Positions 20,353-27,822 of a DNA stretch of 27,822 bases are shown here, in pieces. The position numbers were made by a program, and so were the translations under genes. The notes under the pieces are model-generated. The model did not search any database. It was not told the DNA's origin and worked only from the letters and a program-made list of their open reading frames with translations. The stretch lies in assembly GCA_964536565.1 (NCBI GenBank), contig CAZHXK010000006.1:1-27822 (forward strand). Direction: 5' to 3'. Numbering within the stretch: position 1 is the stretch's first letter; every line of letters begins with the position of its first letter. The DNA is from GCA-002688135 sp964536565. Its GTDB lineage: Bacteria > Patescibacteriota > Patescibacteriia > Magasanikbacterales > GCA-002688135.

Positions 20353-21423
20353 ACGACGCACACTCGCCCACCATAATTTCGCGGATGAGTCCCACGTAAA
20401 GTCTCTTTCATTTTTATTATTCTGGAGTGATGATGGGTAGTTTTCAATAAAACGAGCCCACTCACGAGCGTTTTCCGGAGAAGCGTATGCAATGCTACGT
20501 CCTGCGATTTCTCTGTGAGGCGGAATATCAGAGGCTATCACTGGTGTCTGATATGACTGCGCTTCGAGTATCGGCATACCAAAACCCTCATACCAGGACG
20601 GCAACAGAAGAACACGTGCCTGAGCGAGCAACTCTTGCTTTTTCGATTCGGAAATATAACCAAGAAGATGAATGTCTGTACTGAAATGTGAATTCTCAAT
20701 TCGATCTTTTATCTCGTCATATCCATACCCAGAGCCGCCGGCAATGACTAGTTTTAAATCATCATGTTTTCCAGAACGTTTCAAAATCTCAAACGATCTT
20801 ACCATCGTGATGATATTCTTCTTTCGCTCAACACGACCGATATACACAAGCGCATTTCTTTTCTCATCGTCGTCTTTTGTATGCGCTTCTACAGATCGCT
20901 TGTGGTCCGAAATAACAGGCGCATTAGGAACCACAGCGATTCTATTTTCAGCAATGTCGAAATACTTTATGATTTCCTGTTTTGAAAACTCAGACGGTGT
21001 ACACACGAGATCAGCCCCTACTGCACGACGCATCGACCACTTTTGCATAACAAATGCGCGCGGTGGATATAGCTCTGGTCGAGCAATCAACCCTACATCA
21101 TGAATTGTTGTTACTAACTTTGGATGAAAAAAAGGAGGAGTTGATGCTGGCACAAACAGCACATCATCAGATGAAGAAAATATCATCTCCCATGAAAAAC
21201 GAATTTCGGACCAAAAATACACTGTTGGCCAGTGCAAGCGTTTATGTTTCCAATTGTGAGGTAGGTTCTTGAATTCTTTAGAAAGTGGTTGTCGTGTATA
21301 TAGAACAACTTCAACTTCAGAAGGTATAACATTTTTAAGCGCCATGATCATCTGAAATGCATACCATTCCACTCCGGTTTTTTGAGGACGATTTGCGGCA
21401 GATGCATCTATCAAGATTTTCAT
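20335..21423 (-). CDS. Family 4 glycosyltransferase
   Basis: The 362-aa protein has the two-domain GT-B fold: an N-terminal segment with MKILIDASAANRPQKTGVEWYAFQ, VTTIHDVGLIARPELYPP, VCTPSEFSKQEI, then the C-terminal domain with ALVYIGRVERKKNIITMVRSFEIL, LVIAGGSGYG, IHLLGYISESKKQELLAQA, and the donor-binding EGFGMPILEAQSYQTPVIASDIP, which contains the E-x7-E pair. It transfers a sugar from a nucleotide donor with retention. It is the last gene of the envelope operon, 17 bases after MreB, and is soluble or at the membrane face. The sugar cannot be predicted. Confidence 0.95.
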   Translation of the reverse strand: MKILIDASAANRPQKTGVEWYAFQMIMALKNVIPSEVEVVLYTRQPLSKEFKNLPHNWKHKRLHWPTVYFWSEIRFSWEMIFSSSDDVLFVPASTPPFFHPKLVTTIHDVGLIARPELYPPRAFVMQKWSMRRAVGADLVCTPSEFSKQEIIKYFDIAENRIAVVPNAPVISDHKRSVEAHTKDDDEKRNALVYIGRVERKKNIITMVRSFEILKRSGKHDDLKLVIAGGSGYGYDEIKDRIENSHFSTDIHLLGYISESKKQELLAQARVLLLPSWYEGFGMPILEAQSYQTPVIASDIPPHREIAGRSIAYASPENAREWARFIENYPSSLQNNKNERDFTWDSSAKLWWASVRRLQSVN

Positions 21424-21440
21424 ATCGACGAAAGCGATTT

Positions 21441-22448
21441 CTATTTTGTCGACAAGATGGATCGCTTGTAACTATCAAGGTTTTCAAGTGCGATACCAGT
21501 CCCCTTTACCACACATAATAATGGTTCATCCGCGACGTATGCAGGCACCCCTGTTGCTTGAGAAAAGAGTTGTGCGAGGTTTCTTAACTGAGAAGACCCT
21601 CCAGACAAGATCATACCCTTATCCATAACATCTGCAGCTAGCTCTGGAGGCGTTTCATTCAAAACATCCTTAATGGCCTGCACCATCCCCTCCAATGCCC
21701 CCTGACAAGCTTGAGTCACATCATCTGATGAAACTTGGAGGATACGTGGTAGGCCCGTGACCATATCACGACCCTTAATATCCAAAAGTAATTTTTTATC
21801 CAAATATAATGCTGATCCAATTTCGATTTTAACTTTTTCAGCTGTTCGTTCACCAATTGCCAATCCGTACTTCTTTCTGATGAATTCTTGAATAGCTGAA
21901 TCGAATTTGTTTCCCGCTATACGGACAGAAGCAGACGCCACAATCCCACCCAAGGAAATGAGTGCGACCTCCATCGTTCCTCCGCCAATATCAATAATCA
22001 TGTGCCCAGACGCAGACCCAATAGGAATGTCCGCACCAATCGCAGCCACAATAGGCTCTTTAATAATATACGCCGCACGTGCGCCTGAAGCGAGTGTCGC
22101 ATCGACCACTGCACGGCGTTCTGTTGAAGTAATTCCACCAGGAACAGCAACCATCACCTCCGGACGAAATAAACGAAACCCTCCCACAATTTTATTAATA
22201 AAATATTTGAGCATTGCCTCCGTTGTTTTGTAATCCGCGATAACCCCATCCTTGAGAGGACGCGATGCAACGATCGTGTCTGGCGTTCGTCCAATCATGT
22301 CTCGAGCCTCAGATCCAACCGCTAACACCTTTCCATCATCTATGGAGATAGCAACAACAGAGGGCTCGTTTATCACGATCCCCCTCTTTGGAACATAGAC
22401 GAGCACATTTTTTGTACCCAAGTCGATACCGATCTTTTTTATGAACAT
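21441..22448 (-). CDS. mreB: Rod-shape-determining protein MreB
   Basis: The 335-aa actin-like ATPase has the phosphate-1 loop KIGIDLGTKNVLVYV (about residues 5-19), then VNEPSVVAI, AVGSEARDMIGRTP, the phosphate-2 motif DIGGGTMEVALISLG (about 150), and the adenosine motif GMILSGGSSQLRNL (about 277-290). It polymerises under the membrane and directs wall synthesis in rods. MreC, MreD, RodA and PBP2 are not beside it in the window. Instead it stands between DUF4012 and GT4 genes, 3 bases after the DUF4012 stop, which suggests a link between shape and surface polysaccharide building. Confidence 0.97.
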   Translation of the reverse strand: MFIKKIGIDLGTKNVLVYVPKRGIVINEPSVVAISIDDGKVLAVGSEARDMIGRTPDTIVASRPLKDGVIADYKTTEAMLKYFINKIVGGFRLFRPEVMVAVPGGITSTERRAVVDATLASGARAAYIIKEPIVAAIGADIPIGSASGHMIIDIGGGTMEVALISLGGIVASASVRIAGNKFDSAIQEFIRKKYGLAIGERTAEKVKIEIGSALYLDKKLLLDIKGRDMVTGLPRILQVSSDDVTQACQGALEGMVQAIKDVLNETPPELAADVMDKGMILSGGSSQLRNLAQLFSQATGVPAYVADEPLLCVVKGTGIALENLDSYKRSILSTK

Positions 22449-22451
22449 TTA

Positions 22452-23888
22452 TTATTCATTAAAATTCAATTGAAATTGCCGATCAACAGATAGGTCGCCC
22501 TCAAATCGACAATGTGTCTGAGCTCCCTTGCATGAGATCTTATCGACCCCATCGTTATGTGATACTTGTTTATCAAAACTAACGTCCACCGTCAATTCAG
22601 ATTCATTAGTGCCAGGCTGTTTGATGTATAAGAGATGTAACCCATCCGCACCAATAGGTGTTTCATAGGTGACTGAAACTGTCCCTGAGCTGCCCAAATT
22701 CACTTTATGAAAGAAGCCAACAATGCGTTTATTCTGCACTATATAATCGTCGTACCCCGGATCTCCATACTGCGTGTGCGTCACCCCCTCCACTCCGGTG
22801 ATAGTCGCATCCTTGGGTAGGTGTAGTCGTGTATATGAACGATATTCTTTTGTTCGATAATCTGGTTTCGTCCCATTATTCGTGTACGTCATAGACAAAG
22901 CAGACGTGAGCGTATCACCCTTCTGATTCATTACATGCTCGAAGCTACGTGTTACCACGCGATCAGTCTTGAACGCGTTCAGATTCGCATCAACTACCTG
23001 AACAAAATGTGTATCCGTTACATCTGATGTGCCGGCCCATCCATTAGCCTCATACCATGTCTGTAGCCCAGCGTCATAATCAAACATGACAATGTGTTTT
23101 TCCCTCGCCAATTTCTGACCAGCTCTAATGAGACCTGGAAACTTCAGAGGTGATGTTTTGATCGCATTAGCCATCAACTTCTCCCCCATCTCCTGAATGA
23201 TAAGCTTTCGATGTTCTTTTTTAATACCTCGCTCTATGTATCCAACCTCAATTTCGTATTCGAGTGTATCAATCGCATTATCTTTAGTGAATGTCATATC
23301 ACCAACTCGTACTGGCCCAAACTGACCCACGATCTCTTCTAACACACTTGTATCAATCGCAATAACCCCATCCAGTCTATCCGCACGCTCTCCTTTTTCG
23401 ATCGCATAAATTTGAGCGATCTGTGCTGCAGCCTGCTTAAAATCTGGATTCCAATTCGCATCTCTGAAAAACATGAAGTTTTGATTCAGATATGTTTTAA
23501 GTGCTGCTGGTGCCCGTGGAACTTGCACTCCTGTTGGCGCAGCTGTATCAAGTACCCCTACATCTCCTGATATAAATTCCTTTAAGCGTCCGTTTTCAAC
23601 CGTAACAACTGCATACTGCCCAATGAACCCACCTGTCGGACGCAACTCATGATTGTTTTGTAGTAACACTAAATATGTTCGTTCACCCTCGAAACCAGCA
23701 AGTACCTTCCCCATCTCAATAATTGATGCCGCCTCAGCCTTTCCATCATTCTTTACCACTACTCCGTTAATATCATTTTCGAGAACCTTATATAGTCCAT
23801 ACACAGCCATGACTAAGGTCAGCAAGATACCTAGCACGACAACAATGATAGTTGTGAAAATCGGAAACGTTTTTTTTCTATTGAACAT
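22452..23888 (-). CDS. DUF4012 membrane protein
   Basis: The 478-aa protein has an N-terminal cytoplasmic tail (MFNRKKTF), one membrane helix (about 10-33) and a large outer domain. Residues 71-92, TYLVLLQNNHELRPTGGFIG and following, are the hallmark of DUF4012, a family found in Gram-positive and CPR bacteria next to envelope glycosyltransferases. Parts are similar in layout to LytR-CpsA-Psr proteins (outer domain, single anchor), and DUF4012 has been suggested to act in attaching polymers; that is a family-level guess. The C-terminal half (about 330-478) looks like beta-rich domains. It is tightly placed between GT2 and MreB (1 and 3 bases). Confidence 0.93.
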   Translation of the reverse strand: MFNRKKTFPIFTTIIVVVLGILLTLVMAVYGLYKVLENDINGVVVKNDGKAEAASIIEMGKVLAGFEGERTYLVLLQNNHELRPTGGFIGQYAVVTVENGRLKEFISGDVGVLDTAAPTGVQVPRAPAALKTYLNQNFMFFRDANWNPDFKQAAAQIAQIYAIEKGERADRLDGVIAIDTSVLEEIVGQFGPVRVGDMTFTKDNAIDTLEYEIEVGYIERGIKKEHRKLIIQEMGEKLMANAIKTSPLKFPGLIRAGQKLAREKHIVMFDYDAGLQTWYEANGWAGTSDVTDTHFVQVVDANLNAFKTDRVVTRSFEHVMNQKGDTLTSALSMTYTNNGTKPDYRTKEYRSYTRLHLPKDATITGVEGVTHTQYGDPGYDDYIVQNKRIVGFFHKVNLGSSGTVSVTYETPIGADGLHLLYIKQPGTNESELTVDVSFDKQVSHNDGVDKISCKGAQTHCRFEGDLSVDRQFQLNFNE

Positions 23889-23889
23889 A

Positions 23890-25401
23890 CTACATTGCTT
23901 TTGTTTGTGTCTCTGTATTAAGAATCTTTTTTGGTTTTTTTGTTACGTTGAAGCCGAGATATTTTCCAGTCATCATTTTAGTTTGCGCATCGATCGCAGG
24001 AATTGAACCCAAGACGATCAGCGTGACCGGCAGCAATAACCAATGCAATGCTAGTGAAACATACGTTGTCCACTTTACCTCCTCGGTAGGTTTTGGAAGA
24101 AGCGTGAATGACAACCCCGCAGATAAAAACAATCCAATCATAGACCAACCCATGAGCTGCTCAAGAATGAACGGTGTGTTTTGAAAAATAATTGAATCAC
24201 GAAATACGTCAGAACCAATGAATAAAGGAAGTCGCCCCATCACCAAAATAATAATCGGCGCGAGCGCCCATGACGACATCCCCTCCAGATAGTTAAATAT
24301 CAAACGAAATTTTTTCCGAAATGAAATGCGATTTGTTCGTCTGAAATGCCATAGCATGAATGGAAGATTCTCCGCACCCCATGCCCACCGCCTCTGTTGC
24401 TTGTAAATATTGTTGATGCTTTCCCATTTATTCTTTCCTGTGACCGTATCCATTGAAACTGGCAGATACATCGGCGTGACCTGATAGTCCCCATCATAAC
24501 GCAAAAACATCTGCAAGAAAATACGTGAATCCTCCGAAACCAAATTTTTCTGCCAATACCCTGATTCGACAAGTGCTTTGAGCGGCATCGAGTGAGACGA
24601 AAATGTCCACATACGAAAGGGTCTCGTCACCTCAGAGAGCATCCAGAACGTCGTCCCGAAAGCCATCGTACGCACAACCGACGGAGCATCCCACATATTG
24701 TTATTGTAGAGTGGGATAGGCTGATAACTCGATCGTGTCGGGTTTGGGTGTGTGCAGTAGGTATATGTAAGGTATGAAAAATAATCGTAGTGCGGAATTG
24801 TGTCGATATCAAAAGCTGATACAATCACATCCTTGTAAGCAATACTACGCTCATCAGCGTATTCTTTAAGTTGTGGTCCTACGTAATGCAAATTAGATCC
24901 CTTTCCCGCCAACTCTCCCTTCATGCCAGATGGGTGCACGCTGACGATAATGTCTGAAAAATCATCTCCAAATCTCGCCTTCATGTTATCTGCAATAGCT
25001 CTAAAGTTTTCTTGGTCCTTCTCTTCTCCTGCTAAAAACACCACCACCTTCTCCATTGGGTATGTGCTTTTAGCAATCTCAGAAAGTGTGTGCTCAACCA
25101 CAGACTCATCTTCTTTATATGTAGGCAAAACGATGAAATGTGTTTTTGTATCCCATCCTGGAATTTGCTTCATCTTTTTGTACCAATCAACGCGACTGAC
25201 TTTCTTAAAATTCCACCACGCGAGCGTGAGATTTATGACAAAATATGACACGCGAAACAGCCAATATAAGTCGAAGACAATAATAAATATAACTGCCCAC
25301 AGTGGCTGTACAAATGACAAAATAAACGACGCCAATAAGACAGTCCACACAAGTGTACCCAATACCATTTCGTACATTCGATATTCGCGACGAGGAGACA
25401 T
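23890..25401 (-). CDS. Membrane-embedded processive family 2 glycosyltransferase
   Basis: The 503-aa protein has two N-terminal membrane helices (about 12-58), a cytosolic GT-A domain and three or four C-terminal helices (about 370-475). Catalytic motifs are complete: IVLPTYKEDESVVEHTL (91-107), the DxD in SAFDIDTIPH (Asp198, Asp200), the ED base in VSEDSRIFLQM (Glu290-Asp291) and QQRRW (335-339), the Q-x-x-R-W motif of cellulose/hyaluronan synthase-like enzymes. It should build and export a polysaccharide. The long inserts (GWSMIGL, AENLPFMLWHFRR) are typical of the CPR version. It lies between the TsaB-like and DUF4012 genes at 1-base spacings, in the envelope operon. Confidence 0.95.
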   Translation of the reverse strand: MSPRREYRMYEMVLGTLVWTVLLASFILSFVQPLWAVIFIIVFDLYWLFRVSYFVINLTLAWWNFKKVSRVDWYKKMKQIPGWDTKTHFIVLPTYKEDESVVEHTLSEIAKSTYPMEKVVVFLAGEEKDQENFRAIADNMKARFGDDFSDIIVSVHPSGMKGELAGKGSNLHYVGPQLKEYADERSIAYKDVIVSAFDIDTIPHYDYFSYLTYTYCTHPNPTRSSYQPIPLYNNNMWDAPSVVRTMAFGTTFWMLSEVTRPFRMWTFSSHSMPLKALVESGYWQKNLVSEDSRIFLQMFLRYDGDYQVTPMYLPVSMDTVTGKNKWESINNIYKQQRRWAWGAENLPFMLWHFRRTNRISFRKKFRLIFNYLEGMSSWALAPIIILVMGRLPLFIGSDVFRDSIIFQNTPFILEQLMGWSMIGLFLSAGLSFTLLPKPTEEVKWTTYVSLALHWLLLPVTLIVLGSIPAIDAQTKMMTGKYLGFNVTKKPKKILNTETQTKAM

Positions 25402-25402
25402 A

Positions 25403-25855
25403 CTAGGACGAATTAACCTGTGTATGAGGTTTAAGTTTCTCTAGTGTAATCGTAGGCTCACCTGAGTATTTCGGCATAATAAACGCTCGACCTTCTGCTT
25501 TGTCCCAGTACTCACTTTTTTGTTCATCATTTCCCTGGGCAAATTCCTGCGTCAGAGATCGAATCGATATATCCTTCATAAACCCAAGTGTGTTTGAAAC
25601 AACTGTGAGAATTCGTGTAGCAGTAAACGACTCTCCCTCCATAACAACTCCCAAAGCCGAAACATCATCAATCGTCATGTCTTGCTTCTCAAGAACGCTA
25701 TATAAAAATTCGAGCACATTTTGTGCTCTTCCTTCGTGATCGTATGTACGCCACAGATCCCCCTCTTGCAGATGCAATCTAAGTGTCTGACCTCGTGGCT
25801 CAAGAGCTATATTCAAAGGAATGCTCTTGTGTGAGTTCGTCTTTAACAATGACAT
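25403..25855 (-). CDS. TsaB-like protein (tRNA t6A synthesis, reduced form)
   Basis: From the ATG at 25853-25855 the protein has 150 aa; a start at 25897 is also open. The segment ALGVVMEGESFTATRILTVVSNTLGF resembles the GPGSFTGLRIG core of TsaB, the non-catalytic partner of the t6A enzyme TsaD, and the preceding VLEKQDMTIDDVSALGVV matches its helix. It is shorter than TsaB (about 210-230 aa) and the Gly-Pro pair is replaced by Glu-Gly, so it may have lost some function. The gene overlaps the upstream regulator-like gene by 56 bases. It could instead be a distinct ASKHA fold relative. Confidence 0.6.
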   Translation of the reverse strand: MSLLKTNSHKSIPLNIALEPRGQTLRLHLQEGDLWRTYDHEGRAQNVLEFLYSVLEKQDMTIDDVSALGVVMEGESFTATRILTVVSNTLGFMKDISIRSLTQEFAQGNDEQKSEYWDKAEGRAFIMPKYSGEPTITLEKLKPHTQVNSS

Positions 25856-26420
25856 GTTTATGTTCAAAAATACCATACAGGAATCTATCGACGACATCTT
25901 TACGATACTGAAACTCTTTTTCCGTCATAATGCTGTATCGCATTTCCGCGTCGAATAACTTCTGATACTCCTTGCATGTTTTCTCCATTTTCTCCTTTGG
26001 AACCGATCCAACAAGGAGCATATCGATGTCTGCCGTGTCATCTCCGGTGAAATTTCCTGACAACAACAGATACTCTATCTTACCCATTTTCCCTAATTTG
26101 TCAATGAAGTTCTGCTGACCCATCATGCCATCTTTTACGAACAATGCCTTCAATTCATCAAGCATTCCGAATGAAGGATTGAGGGCAAAAAACTTCTTTT
26201 TTGCTTGCTGAGCCTCGCTTTCGAAAATATCACTTGAACCAGACACTACGTGAATGATTCCAATCTTTTCTAGATGCGCCAATTCACGTCGAATCGCATG
26301 AATATGAGACTCTGTTGCTCTCACTAACTCACGAACATAGTAATGCTGCTCTGGGTGCTTCAAAAACAGCCATAATAGGCGCCATCTTGTTGTTGAGCCA
26401 AATAGTTGTTCAATAATCAT
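25800..26420 (-). CDS. Winged-helix plus nucleotidyltransferase-like protein
   Basis: The 206-aa protein has a winged helix at about residues 1-85 (LFGSTTRWRLLWLFLKHPEQHYYVRELVRATESHIHAIRRELAHLEKIGIIHVV in a regulator pattern), and a minimal nucleotidyltransferase-like domain at about 110-195, with LLLSGNFTGDDTADIDMLLVG, in which the SG and the DxD (Asp131, Asp133) stand as in MNT/polymerase-beta-like folds. Such fusions in CPR and Archaea are thought to be regulators, some paired with toxin-antitoxin style systems. It is first in the envelope operon, so it may control it. Its promoter overlaps the divergent one for the plus-strand gene. Confidence 0.8.
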   Translation of the reverse strand: MIIEQLFGSTTRWRLLWLFLKHPEQHYYVRELVRATESHIHAIRRELAHLEKIGIIHVVSGSSDIFESEAQQAKKKFFALNPSFGMLDELKALFVKDGMMGQQNFIDKLGKMGKIEYLLLSGNFTGDDTADIDMLLVGSVPKEKMEKTCKEYQKLFDAEMRYSIMTEKEFQYRKDVVDRFLYGIFEHKHVIVKDELTQEHSFEYSS

Positions 26421-26443
26421 AGCTGTCTGTCGGTTATACTTCT

Positions 26444-26472
26444 ATCTTATTGGAATACATGTTCGAATTCAA
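26444..26472 (-). promoter_or_regulatory. Promoter of the envelope operon
   Basis: On the minus strand TTGAAT (26467-26472), a 17-base spacer and TAAGAT (26444-26449), about 24 bases upstream of the ATG at 26420. Confidence 0.6.
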
Positions 26473-26479
26473 GTATACT
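26450..26479 (+). promoter_or_regulatory. Promoter of the plus-strand membrane protein gene
   Basis: TTGGAA (26450-26455), an 18-base spacer and TATACT (26474-26479). It covers almost the same bases as the minus-strand promoter. Confidence 0.65.
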
Positions 26480-26488
26480 GGATTCATC

Positions 26489-26506
26489 ACTCCTGTGTAT
26501 AGGAGT
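26489..26506 (+). other. Stem-loop at the 5' end of the plus-strand mRNA
   Basis: ACTCCT (26489-26494) pairs with AGGAGT (26501-26506) near the expected transcript start. It hides an AGGAG, but that lies about 15 bases before the ATG, so its effect on translation is uncertain. Confidence 0.45.
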
Positions 26507-26520
26507 CGGTTTTGTTGTGT

Positions 26521-27822
26521 ATGGCACGCGATAAAAAACGCACAAAAGAGCCTATGCGCGTACGGGTATTCCCGTTCCTTCTTGATGTTCGCCAGGAAGA
26601 CCAATGCATGGTGCGACATGAGTCATATGGAGAGGGAGTAAATGCCTGGCATGTGTTTACGATTGCTCAGGTTATTAGTTCTCGTAAGCAGCCACTCAAG
26701 CCCATCATCACTCTGCACGGCATGTTCCATCAGCGGATCCGAGAAACCATGAGATCGCAGGAAAATATTGATATTGAATTCGTACTTGATCAAGCACTAA
26801 ATTACATAAACGAAACCTGGCTCAACCAATTCCCCAAATCAGATATTAAGATGGTGCAATCATCAACACTTGTCGTCGGTGTCGTGAAGGGTGATAAGTT
26901 ATGCATCGCCGACCGCGGATCAAGCATCGGAAAAATGGTGATGACACAAGAATCCGGCAAGAAAAACATCGTTCCTGTTATTAGCCCCAAACCAAAACAG
27001 AAAGGAGATGATGTCGCGCTATTTGAAAGTATTGTGTGTGGTGACTTGCCACCGAACGCACGGGTTATTATTGGGACGAGTCTTATTCGTAATCTCGGTC
27101 GTAATGATGTGTTCATGCAGCTACTCTCAAAACGCACTACGAACTTGTCTGAGATTTGGTCGCGCATGAAACGAAAACTGAGCTCTAAGGGTTTCCCGCA
27201 TTGTGCAGGTATCTTACTTGAATCATATGCGAATGAATCCGTAACTACTCATGTTGCTCATAAGAAATCCCTTCAAGACTACGTTCATCAGCCACCAGAG
27301 CCACACATCGCCCCTTTCTTGAAGGCAAACTCCTTCCTTAGAAAGTTTCTCGCGGTGATCGTAAATACCTTTTCTGCAGTGGGGAGATTGCTCCGACGTT
27401 TTACCATCTCACTCCGTCGCATCCTCCCGTCATGGTTTCGTATACCCTCGTTTGTGAGCAAACCATTCGGAATGATCGGCACCACCATGTCATCGTCATA
27501 CAATAAGGTTGCCAAAAACCAAACATCCCAAGCAGTTCATAAAAAGACGAAACGCCTATCATTTACCGTTGCTCGCACACTTCTGCTCAGTTTATTGTGG
27601 ATCGTGACGCGCATCTTTTCACCACTCGGATCTATTTCAAAATCTGGCGGAAAAAAATTCGCACGACTTCCTCGAGCGAGGAAATTAGCTTTAGGTGGGG
27701 CATTCCTTGCCATAGTTGTGTTTACCGTAGGTCTTTCGGTGAATCGATACTACGACCAAAAACGTACAGTTCAGACGCTCGTGGATGCGACCGTTCTGGA
27801 ATTCACCGATGCCATTGAATCC
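26521..27822 (+). CDS. Membrane protein with possible PP2C-like domain (3' end outside window)
   Basis: Reading from the ATG at 26521 gives 434 codons without a stop to the window end. Residues about 30-240 resemble a much-altered PP2C-type serine/threonine phosphatase: HESYGEGVNAWHVFTIAQVI, then VLDQALNYINETWL, QSSTLVVGVVKGDKLCIADRGSSIG (compare the TTL...GDSR region), and VIIGTSLIRNLGRNDV (compare the switch-off motif). The metal-binding Asp residues are not clear, so it may be inactive. A basic, Pro-rich linker (about 260-390) leads to a membrane helix (LALGGAFLAIVVFTVGLSV) near residues 387-406 and the start of an outer part. The call is by pattern and is moderate. Confidence 0.7.
   Translation, partial: MARDKKRTKEPMRVRVFPFLLDVRQEDQCMVRHESYGEGVNAWHVFTIAQVISSRKQPLKPIITLHGMFHQRIRETMRSQENIDIEFVLDQALNYINETWLNQFPKSDIKMVQSSTLVVGVVKGDKLCIADRGSSIGKMVMTQESGKKNIVPVISPKPKQKGDDVALFESIVCGDLPPNARVIIGTSLIRNLGRNDVFMQLLSKRTTNLSEIWSRMKRKLSSKGFPHCAGILLESYANESVTTHVAHKKSLQDYVHQPPEPHIAPFLKANSFLRKFLAVIVNTFSAVGRLLRRFTISLRRILPSWFRIPSFVSKPFGMIGTTMSSSYNKVAKNQTSQAVHKKTKRLSFTVARTLLLSLLWIVTRIFSPLGSISKSGGKKFARLPRARKLALGGAFLAIVVFTVGLSVNRYYDQKRTVQTLVDATVLEFTDAIES

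Overview
The window looks like a chromosome segment of an uncultured Candidate Phyla Radiation (Patescibacteria, Parcubacteria-type) bacterium. This rests on gene content and style, not on a database search. The genes are compact and packed 1-20 bases apart. The code is standard, with TGA used as a stop (for example at 7120 and 25800). There is a DUF4012 protein, TrmB and PadR regulators, an MreB without MreC/MreD beside it, membrane glycosyltransferases and many small orphan proteins. Most genes lack a clear Shine-Dalgarno sequence, but sigma70-like promoters with 17-base spacers and hairpin-plus-T-run terminators are very clear. A 10-N scaffold gap (2455-2464) shows this is a draft assembly.

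Layout. 1-1491: a PadR repressor cut by the window edge, divergent from a coiled-coil protein with a consensus promoter. 1526-3848 (minus): two DoxX-like membrane proteins, a membrane-anchored HExxH metallopeptidase broken by the gap, and a membrane-anchored cytochrome b5-like protein. 4055-5267 (minus): a 39-aa basic protein and a GC-rich orphan protein, each with its own promoter and terminator. 5447-6949 (minus): tRNA-Trp, a GT2 glycosyltransferase, ribosomal protein L33 and tRNA-Thr(UGU), the last surrounded by broken copies of itself. 7120-10548 (minus): glucose-6-phosphate isomerase, a frameshifted orphan gene, tRNA-Tyr, a DsbA-like thiol oxidoreductase and tRNA-Thr(GGU). 10573-17562 (minus): TPR protein, triosephosphate isomerase, M16 peptidase, glycyl-tRNA synthetase, ribosome recycling factor, a beta-propeller lipoprotein and a DNA polymerase III delta-prime-like ATPase. 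17795-19432: two divergent odd units, a protein with a histone-H1-like Lys/Ala/Pro tail and a long-leader transcript for a 52-aa peptide with a repeated Asp-Gly-Phe-Gly motif. 19486-26420 (minus): a TrmB regulator, then a tight cell-envelope operon (HTH/nucleotidyltransferase-like protein, TsaB-like protein, membrane GT2, DUF4012 protein, MreB, GT4). 26521-27822 (plus): the first 434 codons of a membrane protein with a possible PP2C-like domain, driven from a promoter that overlaps the divergent one.

The genes serve translation (three synthesis factors, four tRNAs), glycolysis (pgi, tpiA), envelope polysaccharide and shape (GT2, GT4, DUF4012, MreB) and extracytoplasmic protein handling (DsbA-like, M16, HExxH peptidase). 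The parts that fit no standard system are the GC-rich orphan genes with strong promoters and leaders, the peptide unit at 18721-19432 and the tRNA-Thr mosaic.
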